From positions 7,193,501-7,257,500 of the forward strand of contig JAILWY010000014.1 of NCBI GenBank assembly GCA_022113835.1: a stretch of DNA of 64,000 bases, read 5' to 3'. Source of the DNA: Atopsyche davidsoni (Eukaryota > Arthropoda > Insecta > Trichoptera > Hydrobiosidae). The translations under genes were made by a program, and so were the position numbers. The notes below the pieces were generated by a model that saw only the letters and a program-made list of their open reading frames with translations, had not been told where the DNA came from and ran no database searches. Numbering within the stretch: the first letter of the stretch is position 1; each line of letters starts with the position of its first letter. This document shows positions 1 to 11,544 of the stretch, piece by piece.

Positions 1-459
1 CAAGCAAAGTTTTCACTAAATCATGACTTGAAACGTGTTCTACCAAATTCCACTAAAGGTATATAATAAATTGAATTATATTTGTAAATTTAAAAAATAC
101 GTTATTTTTCTTTTAAAGTAGATATAATTTGTGATAATATTTAGTTATGAGAGTTTTATATGGGGTCAGTTATGGAATGTGCACCAATGTTTGTTTGATT
201 GTCCTTTTGTTTTAAATCACATAATCATTTGACTTGATGGTAGGTAAAACTGGATATTAAATATTTATAGATATTTGATGTGGAATATCTGGAAAGTGGT
301 AGTTAGCATTTCGAAAAGTCACTGATGTTTTGATATATCATGCGAGTAACAACCAATGTTAAACAACACAGAGTTAAAAAAATATTTTAAAAAATGACAA
401 ATTATGTACTAAAGTTTCAAGTCAAAAGACAAGCCAGGTTTAGAAGTTATTCAAGCATC

Positions 460-740
460 TTAAGCCCATCACCCGTCGCTGCTCGCAACTGAGCCCCTTG
501 CTTGCAGGATCAAGGAAAGCCAATAACCGGGAGTTGTGTGCTGTCTGACCCTCAGGCCCTCATTGAAGACGTGATGATGCTAATCTTCGGCTGATGATCA
601 TCAGATCTAGCCTCCGGGGCGGCACAGGGCGAGAGGGCGACGGAGGAGAAAGGGTAGTGGGCGTGCTTTGTCAGCATATAGGCAATAGTTGATCACTGTC
701 TACTTTTGGGCTACAGAACAACGGCGACGGTTCACTATTT
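460..740. promoter_or_regulatory. GC-rich island, candidate regulatory element
   Basis: This block is clearly richer in GC than its flanks and has no open frame of note. It contains the 14-bp palindrome CTGATGATCATCAG at 591-604, which is near TGAT-type homeodomain/TALE half-sites. About a hundred bases downstream of it the sequence returns to AT-rich filler. A role as enhancer or conserved noncoding element is inferred from composition only. Confidence 0.3.
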
Positions 741-859
741 AATAAAAAAATATATGAACAATACACCTTATTAGCTCGTGTAAACGTTGTATTTTAAGAA
801 AAAAAATCTATTTATTATATACATTTAAAAAAATAGTGGATCATTTTGAAGACCTCCGA

Positions 860-1000
860 GACATAACAAATCATCATACATTATCTGCCCTTATCGCCTG
901 CCTGCAGTACCTGCAATTGTCGATTGGTTTTTTACGCATCACTCGGGTATTGAATGATACGTCTTTAGGCAGTGCGGCATGCCTCCCCAGTTACGTTTTA
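860..1000. promoter_or_regulatory. Small moderately GC-rich island
   Basis: A short block of mixed composition with repeated CCTGC pentamers around 897-913 and a GATA-type core (CTTATC) near 891. It has no coding frame. It is weaker than the neighbouring islands and is listed mainly because it stands out against the AT-rich flanks. Confidence 0.15.
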
Positions 1001-1084
1001 ATATAACATAAAAAACATATAAATACTTCATTGATTTTTTGTGAAGACCGTCTCACAGGAGGTACGATTTTGCCTATACAGGTT

Positions 1085-1221
1085 ATAATGATTAAGTACA
1101 TTTTTTCAAATATTGAAAATTGATTAAAGAAACTCCCCAAGCCTACATGGCCGGTGCATTAAGCTTGGGGATGTGGGTTTAATCAATTTTCAATATATGA
1201 AAAAATTCACTTAATCATTAT
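1085..1221. mobile_element. Foldback (inverted-repeat) element with tRNA-like core
   Basis: The left arm (1085-1144) and right arm (1161-1221) are reverse complements over about 60 bases with only a few mismatches. A 16-base loop at 1145-1160 separates them. The inner part of each arm, with the loop, reads like the anticodon arm to T arm of a tRNA: AGCTTGGGGATGTGGGTTTAA on the plus strand from 1162, and CCGGCCATGTAGGCTTGGGG on the minus strand. The same core occurs in the element at 18924-19073, whose outer arms are unrelated. No coding capacity. It is best described as a nonautonomous foldback or MITE-like element; no target-site duplication is obvious. Confidence 0.7.
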
Positions 1222-1309
1222 CATATAAATACTAACACGAACAAAAAAAAAATAGAAGTTCATCTTAAATTAAAAATATAAAGAAAAAAAAAAAACAGAG
1301 CTTGGGGAA

Positions 1310-1530
1310 CAAAAGCGCCAACAAATCCTACACTTTACCCGTGGACGCAAATTTCGATCGCGATAGGGCCCCCGCGGCAGGCTCTTGAGGCCCTAATTGG
1401 GGGAACAGGCCTCGGCCATTGTGCGGGCACGTCTGCAGATTGAGCACGCTCCCCCCGCCCGACGCCGGGCCCCATTTATCGAGGGAAAAAATATTTAGCG
1501 GACGAGCAACACCGGATATTGATTGATGTT
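1310..1530. promoter_or_regulatory. GC-rich island, candidate regulatory element
   Basis: A strongly GC-rich block with the partly palindromic TTCGATCGCGA around 1353-1363 and C-runs near 1368-1373 and 1450-1457. No frame of note is open. It sits between the foldback element and a long AT-rich tract. Composition and CpG density suggest a conserved noncoding element, but this is inference. Confidence 0.3.
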
Positions 1531-3224
1531 GACGTAAATATGAGTGAGGCCTATTAAGATGTCTCTTCTGTGCGGTTGCTCGATGATTTGAGTTTCGGGG
1601 TTTTTTTTTTTTGTTTTTCGTGGTATTGTTTAGGATATGGAAGCTAAATGGAAATTATTGAACAATCGGACACCGTCTGGAAACATAGATTAATGTTGTC
1701 GAAGATGGTGGAAGAAATACAAACAAAAATAAAATGACGAAAGAAAAGAAGACGTTTGCGCCTTTATTTTGTTGCTAGATAAAAGTTAAACATATTATTA
1801 GATTTTATAGATAATCGTCTACTAGTGAATCGTATTTTAAATTTGTTGTTATTATTACATTCAGTGGATATAAAAATACACTATTTAAATTACTTATATA
1901 AATAAATATACTTCAAAGCTCAAAATTTCTCAATTTAAGTTGTTAATACTCTGATAAACTAAACAAAATGTGCTTTAAAATCTTTTTGTATTACCCATAC
2001 AAAAATATATAAAAGTCAACTAAGAAATGCTATTCGTATATATGCATACATAAGTATGCTCTGTAATTAATTGACCCAACTCTATGAATAAAATTACACT
2101 GTGCGTTACCATAGACAAATAATTTATACATATCATAGAAATAATGACCCGATTTCATTCTCTCTTATCAAACATAAAAAAGGTTTCTTTACTATGTTAA
2201 TATAATGTGATAACCAGTTGCAAAGCGGCCCTTTCATTCAGAATGCAATCAGTCTATCAAATAATTTACGACACAAATGATAATTATTGAAAGGAATACA
2301 ACGAATTGTCTCTACGAATATCTTCTACGAACGAGCATTCGATTCACCACGAATACAATAACATTCCAAAAAACTCCTCGACTCTATTCACATAAAGTTG
2401 CAACGACCGCGATACGATCTTTATTCGCTCTCCCCCATAAAACTTAATGTTAAATATTTCGATAATGTAAATACGAGCATTATAAAACTCCAGCATGTAC
2501 TTTGCGATCATTAAATAAACATAACTCGGTTTGATGCCAGGATCCAAACCTATATAAAATATTGAATAGCTGAAACGATGCATTTAGGTTTCACATTAAC
2601 GAATACAAAACTATAAAGATATTATTTAAATCTCGTGCTCAGAATTCAACCATAAAGCTGGCAGATAGCTTCAACGTTAAATATTGTAATGAACGTCACA
2701 TTCGAAGGCGTATCAAGAAGGAAGATATAATGGCGAATATCTGCGAGATCACGTATGGGATGAAGGCTTTCTAGAATTCAAATAAATATGGAAATGTCAT
2801 GAAACTATGCATTATTACAGCAAGAGCTTTTTCATATAAATATTTATTTTCATATTTCGCAGCGCAGGAATTTTCATGGCGTAAAACCATGGATAAATGC
2901 GAAACCATTGTAAGCACATAGTGTATGTAGATAAATAAAACCGCGATAACCTGATGTAACATCGATGTGTCGTTTAAAAATGTACAATAGTTACTTTTCA
3001 GTCTTTTTTTTTTTAATTATTATATTATTTTTTAATATGCTATCTTACAAAAAAATCTTGTTTTTTTTTATGCGCCAACGTACTAAACATATTCATTTAT
3101 TCAGAATGATCCTTACTGTTACTGTATATTTCTACTTGTGTGTTTGATTTAATAGAATAAAACCATCAACACCGAGCATCAATAGAACAAAGTGAAATAA
3201 TTGAAATGAAATCTGAATTAAGCT
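1531..3224. other. AT-rich spacer, nothing recognised
   Basis: AT-rich sequence with a poly-T run near 1600-1611 and only short chance frames (79 codons or fewer). I see no RNA gene, repeat array or coding signal. Confidence 0.6.
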
Positions 3225-3420
3225 GCATGAAGGGCCGTGGATCGAGGAGGGTGGCGACCCCCTGACGCCCCCTGGTGCCCCCTGGTGCCCCCTGGTGCCC
3301 CCTGACGCCCCCCGCCCCCCGGCCGCCCTGGCGCGCCCCCCGCCAATGGGCAGGATGAGGGCCTCTCGCCGCTGTCAGCCGCGGACGACTCTTGACCGGG
3401 CACCAGCGTCGAGGCATTTA
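3225..3420. other. GC-rich island containing a 10-bp minisatellite
   Basis: This block is almost entirely G/C, in contrast to its flanks, and is dominated by the tandem array at 3257-3312. Beyond the array it continues with C-runs and CpG-rich sequence to about 3410. The minus-strand frames open across it (83 and 87 codons) are glycine/arginine/proline-rich because they translate the array and are not believable genes. Confidence 0.4.
3257..3312 (+). repeat. Minisatellite, 10-bp unit, about 5.5 copies
   Basis: Consecutive 10-mers of the form GCCCCCTGGT or GCCCCCTGAC run head to tail. Units begin at 3257, 3267, 3277, 3287 and 3297, with a partial unit at 3307. The first and last complete units end in AC and the three middle units end in GT, so the array probably expanded from the inside. 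The complementary strand carries regularly spaced G-runs and could form G-quadruplexes. Confidence 0.9.
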
Positions 3421-4299
3421 ATTGGGTGTGAATAAAAAACTTCGTAATTAAAAAAAAAATCATTTCATCAAATTGGATCACGTTTTATTTGCTTTTGAAA
3501 ATATATATTTTACAATGGGATGTAAGTATCAAAATATAAGATAAATGAAACACATGCAAATATACATCCATTCATAAAATAAAACAGTTTGACACCGCCT
3601 AAGGTAAGTTAATTAGTTGTCAATTTGATACAGATCATAAGATTTAAAATATTTAGATGCCTCTAATTAAGTGCTTGAAGAAAAATACGTTATATTTTAA
3701 TCAATAAGTCAAATAATACATTTTTATTGAAATTTTATGTTTTACTATGCAAAACGCATCGGTATATATGTGAAAATTCAAAGTGAATCATGGTAATGAA
3801 GGGGATATTTATAAATCAATCAATCAAAACGACAGACATGGCCGCACTGCTTGTCCGTGAATCCATCCATATTGTCAACATATTATGCTACAAGAGGAGA
3901 GTGGAAATCCGCGAAATGAGAAAATATATTACACCGGTCTCTGTTAAATGAAATATATGAATATTTAGTTGATTTCGAAAATCAGGATTATAATTTGGTC
4001 TGATGAAACCATTGCATTTTAATGAGTATATCTAAGTTACATATCATTCTACACAAAGGAAATGTTAACTGTACACATTGTAAGCACATGTTAATGAGGG
4101 TATTTAAAAAGGATTAAAATGAAAAATGTATATATAAATCTGTGAAATCGCAATCGATTTATTTTTGATCCCTGAATGTTTGCGTTATACAGAATCCGAG
4201 AATTGTCTTCCAGGAACTACTTAATGGAGTCGGAAGAGCGCGTGGTTTTGGGTTGTCACGTTAAAAAAAAATACAAAAAAATACGTATTTGAAATTGCA
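3421..4299. other. AT-rich spacer, nothing recognised
   Basis: AT-rich with no frame of note, no tandem array and no tRNA-like sequence that I could find. A small mixed-composition patch lies near 3830-3930. Confidence 0.55.
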
Positions 4300-4450
4300 A
4301 AAAATCTCCGGCCTCGTCCGCCACCCGGAGGGTCCCTTCCCTGGCGCGGGGTGGGGTCGGGGGTAGGGGGTGGCGGGGCTAGGGGCGGGGGCACGGCGGG
4401 GGGCGCGAAGCAAGTCGACTCGACGACGAAAATATTTTATTTACGCGCGA
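4300..4450. other. G-run cluster (potential G-quadruplex) in a GC-rich island
   Basis: From about 4348 to 4405 the plus strand carries many runs of three to six G separated by one to four bases, enough for several overlapping G-quadruplexes. The rest of the island is CpG-rich. It is noncoding. The plus-strand G bias contrasts with the C-rich plus strand at 5041-5072 and 3257-3312. Confidence 0.5.
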
Positions 4451-4904
4451 TATGACGCATGGCGCACTCCGTGTACTAATTTATATGCCCTTCTGTAGGT
4501 TATCTAACCGTTATCGATGGTTTTTTAAAAAAATATTTCTATGCTTAAAAATCTTAAAATTTTTATATTGAATACACACTTCACGTTTCTTAGAAATTTA
4601 GTCGAAATAACCACACATCCCATCTCGGTAGAACAGCTGAAACTCTGGGAAAAACTATTCGATATATTATGAATATATTTTTACACATTTTAAACCAGGC
4701 AAAAAAATGTTTTTTTCAAAAGAAGAAAACTACACATTTGTTAACAGAAATTTGCAGTTTTTATAAATATGATCAGTAGACCAAAAAAGGTTTTTAATGT
4801 ATTGCACTAGTTTTATGGTACAAAAGTAGCTGACGATAATTGCGTTCACTGTTAAAATTATTTAAAGAATTTATAAAAACGAAAAGTAGAGTAGATATTT
4901 TCGT

Positions 4905-5215
4905 GATCTGCACTCCCGGCTTTAAAAAGTGAGAGATACGTCTGCGTCAGGTCTACCCCGTTTCTTTTATTTCCCGCTGATCCGCAGGCGCTTAGCCGAG
5001 CTGCAGCCGGGCGGTATAAAATTGCGTTAACAATACATGGGCCCCCCGCGACCCCCCACCCCCTCCCCCGCCGCCAGAACAGCGATACGCTTTTAGAACA
5101 ATAAATTAAATCGTCCTCGGCGCTCGCACGTCAATCGTACTCTACCGGCATTAATAATAATCACCACCTCTACCCGTCCGGACACTTGCACGGTTGACTT
5201 CTGCGGTCTCGGGAT
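4905..5215. promoter_or_regulatory. GC-rich island with TATA-like motif and C-run tract
   Basis: The island includes a TATAAA string at 5015-5020 preceded by GC-rich sequence, and a C-run tract at 5041-5072 that would be G-quadruplex-forming on the minus strand. No convincing reading frame follows the TATA-like motif, so I would not call a promoter from this alone. Confidence 0.25.
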
Positions 5216-5504
5216 AAAAGGATTTTTTAAGTTTAAAAAAAATAACGGTGAAAAAAGTTTTTACAGTTCCCTCAAAGCTTTGAGAGACTCAGTTTCCCTG
5301 ACACTTAAGAAGCTTTCTCGATGTAAGGAAAAAAACTTGAATAAATAGATTTTTATGCAAATAGATTTGCTGCAAGAAATACAACCGTTTTTAAGATCCA
5401 TGCAACACAGCGTAGCATAAAACAGCCCAAGTTTAATATTAATATCACCAAAATAAATCACATGTTAAGTAAAATCTCTTTTTGGCTTAAATAATCAAAT
5501 AGAA

Positions 5505-5770
5505 CCTGTTAAGGTTCCGGGCTCCGCAAATACCAAAAAACAAGAAAAATAGTTTTTTGCTTGAAATCCAGATATATTTCCCAGGGCGTTAAAATAATGA
5601 TCATCTCAACCCGCCGCGGACATGTCGTGAGCCGCCGTCGGCTGTGCGGGTTGAACGCTCCATTTATTCCCTCGCATTTCGATTGATGACGACAAACTCC
5701 CCGGCTGGGGAAAAAAATATATTCAACGGGGCCGCGAGACTCCCTTCAGCCGACAAGGAATAGAGATTTA
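5505..5770. promoter_or_regulatory. GC-rich island, candidate regulatory element
   Basis: This moderately GC-rich block contains CCGCCGCGG near 5611-5619, GAGCCGCC shortly after, and a second GC patch near 5701-5755. There is no meaningful open frame. It is flanked on both sides by AT-rich DNA. Confidence 0.25.
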
Positions 5771-6039
5771 AATAATAATCCGCCTGTATTACATTTCACG
5801 AGATTCCAAAATGATCGCCCGTAGAAATAAATGATTGATAAGATTTGGATTTGAAAGCGTTTTGTTATTGGAAGGATTTTCCGTTTTACTATAGATTTTT
5901 CCATCGAAAGCACGATATCATGTTTTAAAAAGTATCACTTCTCAAAGATAAGATTGAGTAAATATTATATTAGCAATACTTGTGATGAAACAATATACAA
6001 AATATTATTACACGAATGTTTGATTTATATAACACGCAA

Positions 6040-6310
6040 ACAGATTTTTTCGCATTGTGCATTAGAAATAATCATCACACGATGGCGTATGTACCGAAAT
6101 CAAACGTGGCCGCAAATGACAGTCAGAGGACAACGCCGCTCCTAATTTCGAATCGGCCATAGGCCAACAAGCGCGGCCCAATTAATAAGGTTAACCACAA
6201 ATGCGGTATGAAGAGCGGAAAACAATTTTGCAATGGTTGCGTTTGCTTTCCGCGAAACAGCGACCGCAATGGAGACCGCGCCGGAGCTCACGCGGCCTCG
6301 TCGGAAAATA
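6040..6310. promoter_or_regulatory. Mixed island with paired Runx-type sites
   Basis: The sequence AACCACAAATGCGGT (6193-6207) places a consensus Runx core AACCACA beside the opposite-strand core TGCGGT, in inverted orientation with two bases between. GC-rich sequence continues to about 6303. A 63-codon frame at its left edge is within chance expectation. The regulatory role is inferred. Confidence 0.3.
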
Positions 6311-6907
6311 GACATCAACTGAACTAAGCGATATTCTCTAATCTATCCATTGTCCAAAATCCATACTCAATTATGTTTTTACAAATCAAAAAAAAAAAAA
6401 AAAGAAAATTCCAAAAGTTGCAATTCTAGAGCAGAAAAATTATTTTGTGTTTCTCAAATGTTCCCGTCTTCACGAATCGATGAGATCGGTGACCTCGTAT
6501 TTTATTTTAAAAGGAAAAATATTTTTAATCTATAATAACTAATTTATCGTTTATCTTTACCAAATAATATTTGAATTTAATTATAAAATGTTTACCAGAT
6601 AATTTCTGTGATATTAGAATTTAAGTTTACTGTGAATAATTTTCATTTCCACGGTTTTAGTTGAATTTTACAGTGTCGTGTTTCCTTAATTAATTTTAAT
6701 TAACATTTCATTTTATTACTTGATGGCAAGATATCACAAAAAAATATTTAGTTCAAATTAATAAAAAAATATTGTAAAATGAATAAATTATTTGATCTAA
6801 TTAATACAAAATTAATTTATTCTTACTTGAAAATAAAGGACAAAAAAATATCATGATATACTTACGTATAGATAGTTTATGAATTTTTAGTCACATGCAA
6901 AATAAAA
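6311..6907. other. AT-rich spacer, nothing recognised
   Basis: Very AT-rich, with a poly-A run near 6389-6404. No structure beyond A/T homopolymers was seen. Confidence 0.6.
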
Positions 6908-7246
6908 TCATTTTAATACACAAAGCATAGCTTTTTTAACACTAAGGGTTAAAAAAAGGCCATAGTTACATTTTTTTGAAAATGAGTATATGTGAGTATT
7001 TGCAGTTTTAAATTTGTTACAATGCATCGGACGGACATTTTGTTTGCGTTTCATCTCACGGTTTGCTCTCCGCCCGCTAGATTGTGTCAACACTGTAACG
7101 TGTAACGGCTTGCGGCTTACACGGCGAGTGTGTTTTTTTAAATTTGGTTGTCCTATACTTCCGCCGTACACTTTTATGTCCGCAGCCCAAATTTTATGTC
7201 CGAACTGAGACCTTCGGACGCTTAATACATTTTTGCAGAGTGGCAA
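6908..7246 (-). other. Unresolved 112-codon open frame over a mixed island
   Basis: The minus-strand frame is rich in lysine and arginine and shows no domain, signal peptide or catalytic motif that I recognise. The same interval also carries a 64-codon frame on the plus strand, which argues for chance openness. The interval has an internal direct repeat of TTTTATGTCCG (about 7171-7181 and 7192-7202). Near its left edge is a TTAA-flanked string TTAACACTAAGGGTTAA (about 6936-6952), reminiscent of TTAA-targeting transposon ends. It could be a transposon relic; I cannot assign it. Confidence 0.15.
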
Positions 7247-8814
7247 TAATTTTTTAATCGTTTTTATTTACAAGATTGTAACATTATACATCCCATACGA
7301 AAAAAATCACAAAAATGAACAATATTCATATCGATATATTTAAATAATATATTTAGATTTATCTTTCAGATTTTTTTCACTCAAAATTAATTTTATGTAT
7401 GTATGTATTTCAAAAGTAAAAAAAAATTGTATTTATTAAATCTGAAATATCGTGTATATAAAGTTAAAAGGTTACTGTCAGCGTTAAACCGGAATTTTAA
7501 TATTTAAAAACACGTTATTAAATATTTTTCTGTAATTAAAAAAAAAATTGTGAATTAATAAGCAAATCAAATAAACAGATTTTTTATCATATAAGTTATC
7601 ATTGGCAATCAACAGAATTAAATAATCGAATTGCTTACTCAAAAAACCTAATCTATCTCAGTTAATCAAACAATGCTTCTGTTGCGAAAATATAAAATTA
7701 GCAAAGTTTAGTTTGAACACGGTGACTATGTTGCGAACCATTATATTCATAGTATAAATTGATATTCAAATTTAAGATAGAGTTTTCATGAATACTGTAA
7801 ATTTTATGGATCAGGAAAAATAGTTTCTTTACAATTTTATCTCACTTGAACGCAGATAAAAGTAAAATGCCAGAATAAAATTCTCCTTTGGCATTGAATA
7901 ATATGTGAAGCCTCGTACAGAAAAAAAAGCATTCAATAGACATCCAACCTACAAACTCATAAAAATACATCATATGCCAGGCCAAATCGTTACCTCGCTC
8001 TTCAGTTTACTGAAAATATTTATCTTTCTTACGTCGAAGACGAATATTTTCCGTTGTTTTTTTGCAGAGTTTATTGATAAAATTGAATTGGATAAAGTAT
8101 GAGCAAGACTCAAAGCAAATGGTAGGACGACGGAGAATTTAATTTAAACTTATGGCACCTTCGTACGGAAGGCGCGAATTTGTTCCTTGAAAAACAACTA
8201 AAATTTCAACACATCACAAAATATATAAACACACGTAAAGAGCATTTTGTATCTTGTTGGCTAATAAAATATACATATTTAACGTAGCGTGCATGCACGG
8301 TATTTACGTTTTGTCGTAAATGAAATGTTTTAAATTTTTAAGTTTTTTTTTAAGAAGAAGATTCGATGGCTTCGTGTGAGCTGTACTTAATAACCTGAAG
8401 TAAAATTTTAATAAAACATGATTAGTTAATGATATTTTAAAGTCACTATTATCAACATGAAAATTGTCGGTTATGAGTCGATGAACCTAACTACTGATTC
8501 TAGAGACTAACAAATTATTTTAAAAAATTGTTATGAAAAATTGAGCACTCAAAATATTAAATTGATTTAAAAAAAACAATTTTTGAACAAAAAGCAACTA
8601 AAGTATCAATTGTGTCCAGCCATAAATGCTTTTAATATAAATTAAATGAATGCAGGATTGTTAACTTTTTGTATTGAAAAAAGTTTTAAAACAAGCCATG
8701 TTACTATGTATATTCCAATCTTTTTTTCTGCCTATGTATAATATGAAGCTTCTATAATTTATCTGAATAAAGTAAAATGCTTGAGCATTTGACTTTTTTG
8801 TAATCCAGCACAAC
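7247..8814. other. AT-rich spacer, nothing recognised
   Basis: Long AT-rich tract with a short (GTAT)n run near 7395-7407. No coding, RNA or repeat structure was recognised. Confidence 0.6.
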
Positions 8815-9120
8815 TAACGTGTTCATTAATCACACCCCTCCCCGAGGCTGACGAAGCCTGAAGGATTATACAGGGTGCAGCGTAAATGTGATTTAATAAA
8901 TTTCCCATTAAACTCCGCATATAATCATTTTACCGCGCCTCGCATCTCGGGCGGATGTCTGAAAATTTACTTGTCTGAGCAGATTAATCGCAAGTCGCAA
9001 GACTCCGAGCTTATTTTGCATGTAATTATTGTCTGCTTATGTTGAATAAAGCAACGAGCTTAAAAAAATCCCCGAGAAAGTATCCGCGGGTTGTCCGAGC
9101 CGGTCGATCTAAATAAAGAA
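8815..9120. promoter_or_regulatory. Mixed GC island, candidate regulatory element
   Basis: The block begins with a C-rich stretch at 8834-8845 and contains a GATTAATC homeodomain palindrome near 8983-8990. CpG-rich patches occur near 8932-8955 and 9070-9105. No open frame is credible. Confidence 0.3.
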
Positions 9121-9354
9121 AGTTCTTCAGATTCGCTTAGAAACGATCGAAGATGAAAACACTCGAGAGTTCATGAAGTCTTATTTGTATGAAAATGTCG
9201 AACAAAGACAAAATGAAAACATGGCGTCACATAAACCCCAAAAAACTGAATTTACAGGTACTAAAAAGAAGATTTGACTTCAGTTGTTACGTTTTACTTT
9301 CCACCTTTGTGTTTTTTGTATGTATTTTCAATAAAAAAGGCGAATAAAATAAGA

Positions 9355-9545
9355 TAGTCGCGTAAAGCTTTCGCCAGGTCGTCCCACGCTATGACCGAAC
9401 AGTAAACTCCGTTTCCCGGGAAGTCCGAAGTCTCTGCTTCCCCGCCGTTAATGCGGCGCTCCCTAATAATAAAAGATATATTGTTTTTAGACATTAATGG
9501 CCACCGGGCACCTATTGCTTTAACCTATAAAGTTGGCCCCTTAAT
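9355..9545. promoter_or_regulatory. GC-richer island, candidate regulatory element
   Basis: A block of balanced composition with TTTCCCGGGAA at 9412-9422 (a STAT-like or palindromic site) and CpG clusters at 9440-9462. A 66-codon minus-strand frame crosses it but has no recognisable domain and extends into AT-rich flank. Confidence 0.3.
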
Positions 9546-10339
9546 GGTTTCAAACTCTAAGTGCATTTATCCCCTGTTTATACCTGCTTGATTTTTTCAC
9601 TTCATTCTCTTGTAGGGTCGAAGATGGATCCATCTTGATACCATTTGCCTTAACTTTTAAATAAATTTTATTAATGGATATTGAGAGAATTTTTTACTGA
9701 ATTGAAAGTATATATTTTTTTTAAATTTTTGCAGATATTTTATATTGATTTAAAAAATAAATTTGTTTTGTAGAAAATCAACTCATATTTGAAGAATTGT
9801 CAAAAATAAAAATATATTGATGTACTAGTTTTTACTATTTTAAAGATCAATATTTATGACATCATAACCATTTTGTATAGTTTATGTCGATAAGAGTTTG
9901 AAGAATTTAAAAATATATTTATTTCCTATTACTATTGCCTCAATATTTTTATATCTAAAATATAGAAGTAGAAACAGATTTGGTAAAAGTCGATACAATT
10001 TTTTAATAATATTATTAATTCAAAATTGTTTTGAAAATGGTTAATTATTTACCTAACAGCGCTTAAGTTTTAGTTCAGTCGATTTAGTTTAATAAAAATA
10101 TGTATTTTTGAGAAAAAACATAAATTACAATCAAGATCTCATTCAAGATGTATACATTACTATATTATTTGATTGCATGTGAAATATTTGATTTATAAAA
10201 TACCATTACGGATTCGATAAACAATATGCACATACTGAGATTTTCATAGTTAATTATAATGTATGGAAATACACAGTCAAAACATTCAGTTCGGATTTTT
10301 TTAATTATCTGCATAAAAAAGTACATTAAGCTGGATTAG
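9546..10339. other. AT-rich spacer, nothing recognised
   Basis: One of the most AT-rich tracts in the window. No structure other than A/T runs was recognised. Confidence 0.6.
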
Positions 10340-10635
10340 TGCAATGGTGTACCGCCGGAGCAGTTCCGTTCTTCTTAATCAAGCTGATTGAAAAAAAGGT
10401 TCTCGTATTTAAGAGAGCTCCATTACCCTCCCGGTGGGGCCGGGCCTCGGGGGGGTTGCGGTACAGGTGAGCGTCTCCGGCAATTAGGAAGCGACGCTGT
10501 GACGTCACTGCTGCCTAACTTACTGCCTGAGTCGGTACAACTCTTAAAACAGTTAACTGTTGTGCCGAGCTGGAAGTGTCTCCGTGTGATATGTACGGCG
10601 GATCTTAAGCGACTAATGAAAATCGTCAGCACCCG
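10340..10635. promoter_or_regulatory. GC island with CRE palindrome and Myb-type palindrome
   Basis: The island holds GTGACGTCAC at 10499-10508, a perfect ten-base CRE palindrome of the kind bound by CREB/ATF bZIP factors. It also holds AACAGTTAACTGTT at 10548-10561, which contains two opposed Myb cores. A G-rich patch lies at 10436-10458. Frames are open on both strands (113 codons plus, 78 minus), the signature of GC-rich noncoding DNA rather than a gene. Confidence 0.4.
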
Positions 10636-10639
10636 CAAT

Positions 10640-11544
10640 CCAACTAGTTTTGCATGCAAATGTGATAATATTAAATTAAGCTTGGTTGTATATTATACAT
10701 ATATCATTTGCGTGTTAAATCTACGCTAATTTCTTTAGAATCGCATTCTGCTGTATACTTACATAAATCATAGTATAACACATTTTATAATAGTAAAAAG
10801 TATAACAGCATAGTTTGTTTTATATTATGTCTACAACTGGGATAAACAAGACTTTTAAGATCAAATAATTTAGGTAAAAAATTGAATTACGATGGAAAAT
10901 AATACCTTATTTTACAGGTATAAATATGTAGATTTATAATGTGTATTTGCAGATGTATTGATGAAAAATGTTGGTAATTACCTATCAAATGATTTGATAA
11001 GTAAATGTATAAAGAAAGTAAAGAGATTTTCGCCTCTCTGTTTGAATCAAACTTTTATTTAAAGGATGTAAAATGTTTTTTAAAACCATTTCTACCAAAA
11101 CTAAACAACAGTGAAGATGCATTTCAGAATGGTTGTGTAGATATTTTTTTTCGTGAGTGATGTGTATGTTTATTTATACATATTATTAAAGGCACAAGAA
11201 TATATATTAACATTGTTTAAAAACAACAAAGGGTTTACTAGGTTAATATAAAAAAAAACTATTGATGATATATATTGGTCTTCTAAAAAAAAAGAATTCT
11301 ATCATCTCTGATAAAATATAAAAAAAAATGCTGTTGATGTCTACAGTAATGTTATATTTTTAAGATATCAAGATTAAATATAAATTATAAAAAAAACTTA
11401 GACTCTTCGTTGGTTCAAAAATATTACGGCTGAGTTTATTTAAGAAGCAGAGAGTAAATCAAAATATATTGATTGAGTCTGATTCAATAAGCGAGCGAGT
11501 AAACTTTTCAAAGCAAAACGAGTAAAATAATAAGTTAAAGGCTG
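10640..11544. other. AT-rich spacer, nothing recognised
   Basis: AT-rich with several runs of seven to nine A. No coding, RNA or tandem structure. Confidence 0.6.

Noticed and set aside
591..604. 14-bp palindromes CTGATGATCATCAG, AACAGTTAACTGTT and TTCCGGCGCCGGAA as special signals
   Set aside because: With this base composition I estimate several perfect 14-bp palindromes per 64 kb by chance, so they are mentioned only as motif content of their islands.
3218..3481. Glycine/arginine-rich collagen-like protein on the minus strand
   Set aside because: The repeat pattern is the translation of the GC minisatellite at 3257-3312 and is open in two registers.
5015..5020. Core promoter from the TATAAA string
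   Set aside because: TATAAA is frequent in AT-rich DNA and no reading frame or initiator follows at a suitable distance.
7395..7407. (GTAT)n microsatellite
   Set aside because: Only about three units, too short to distinguish from chance.
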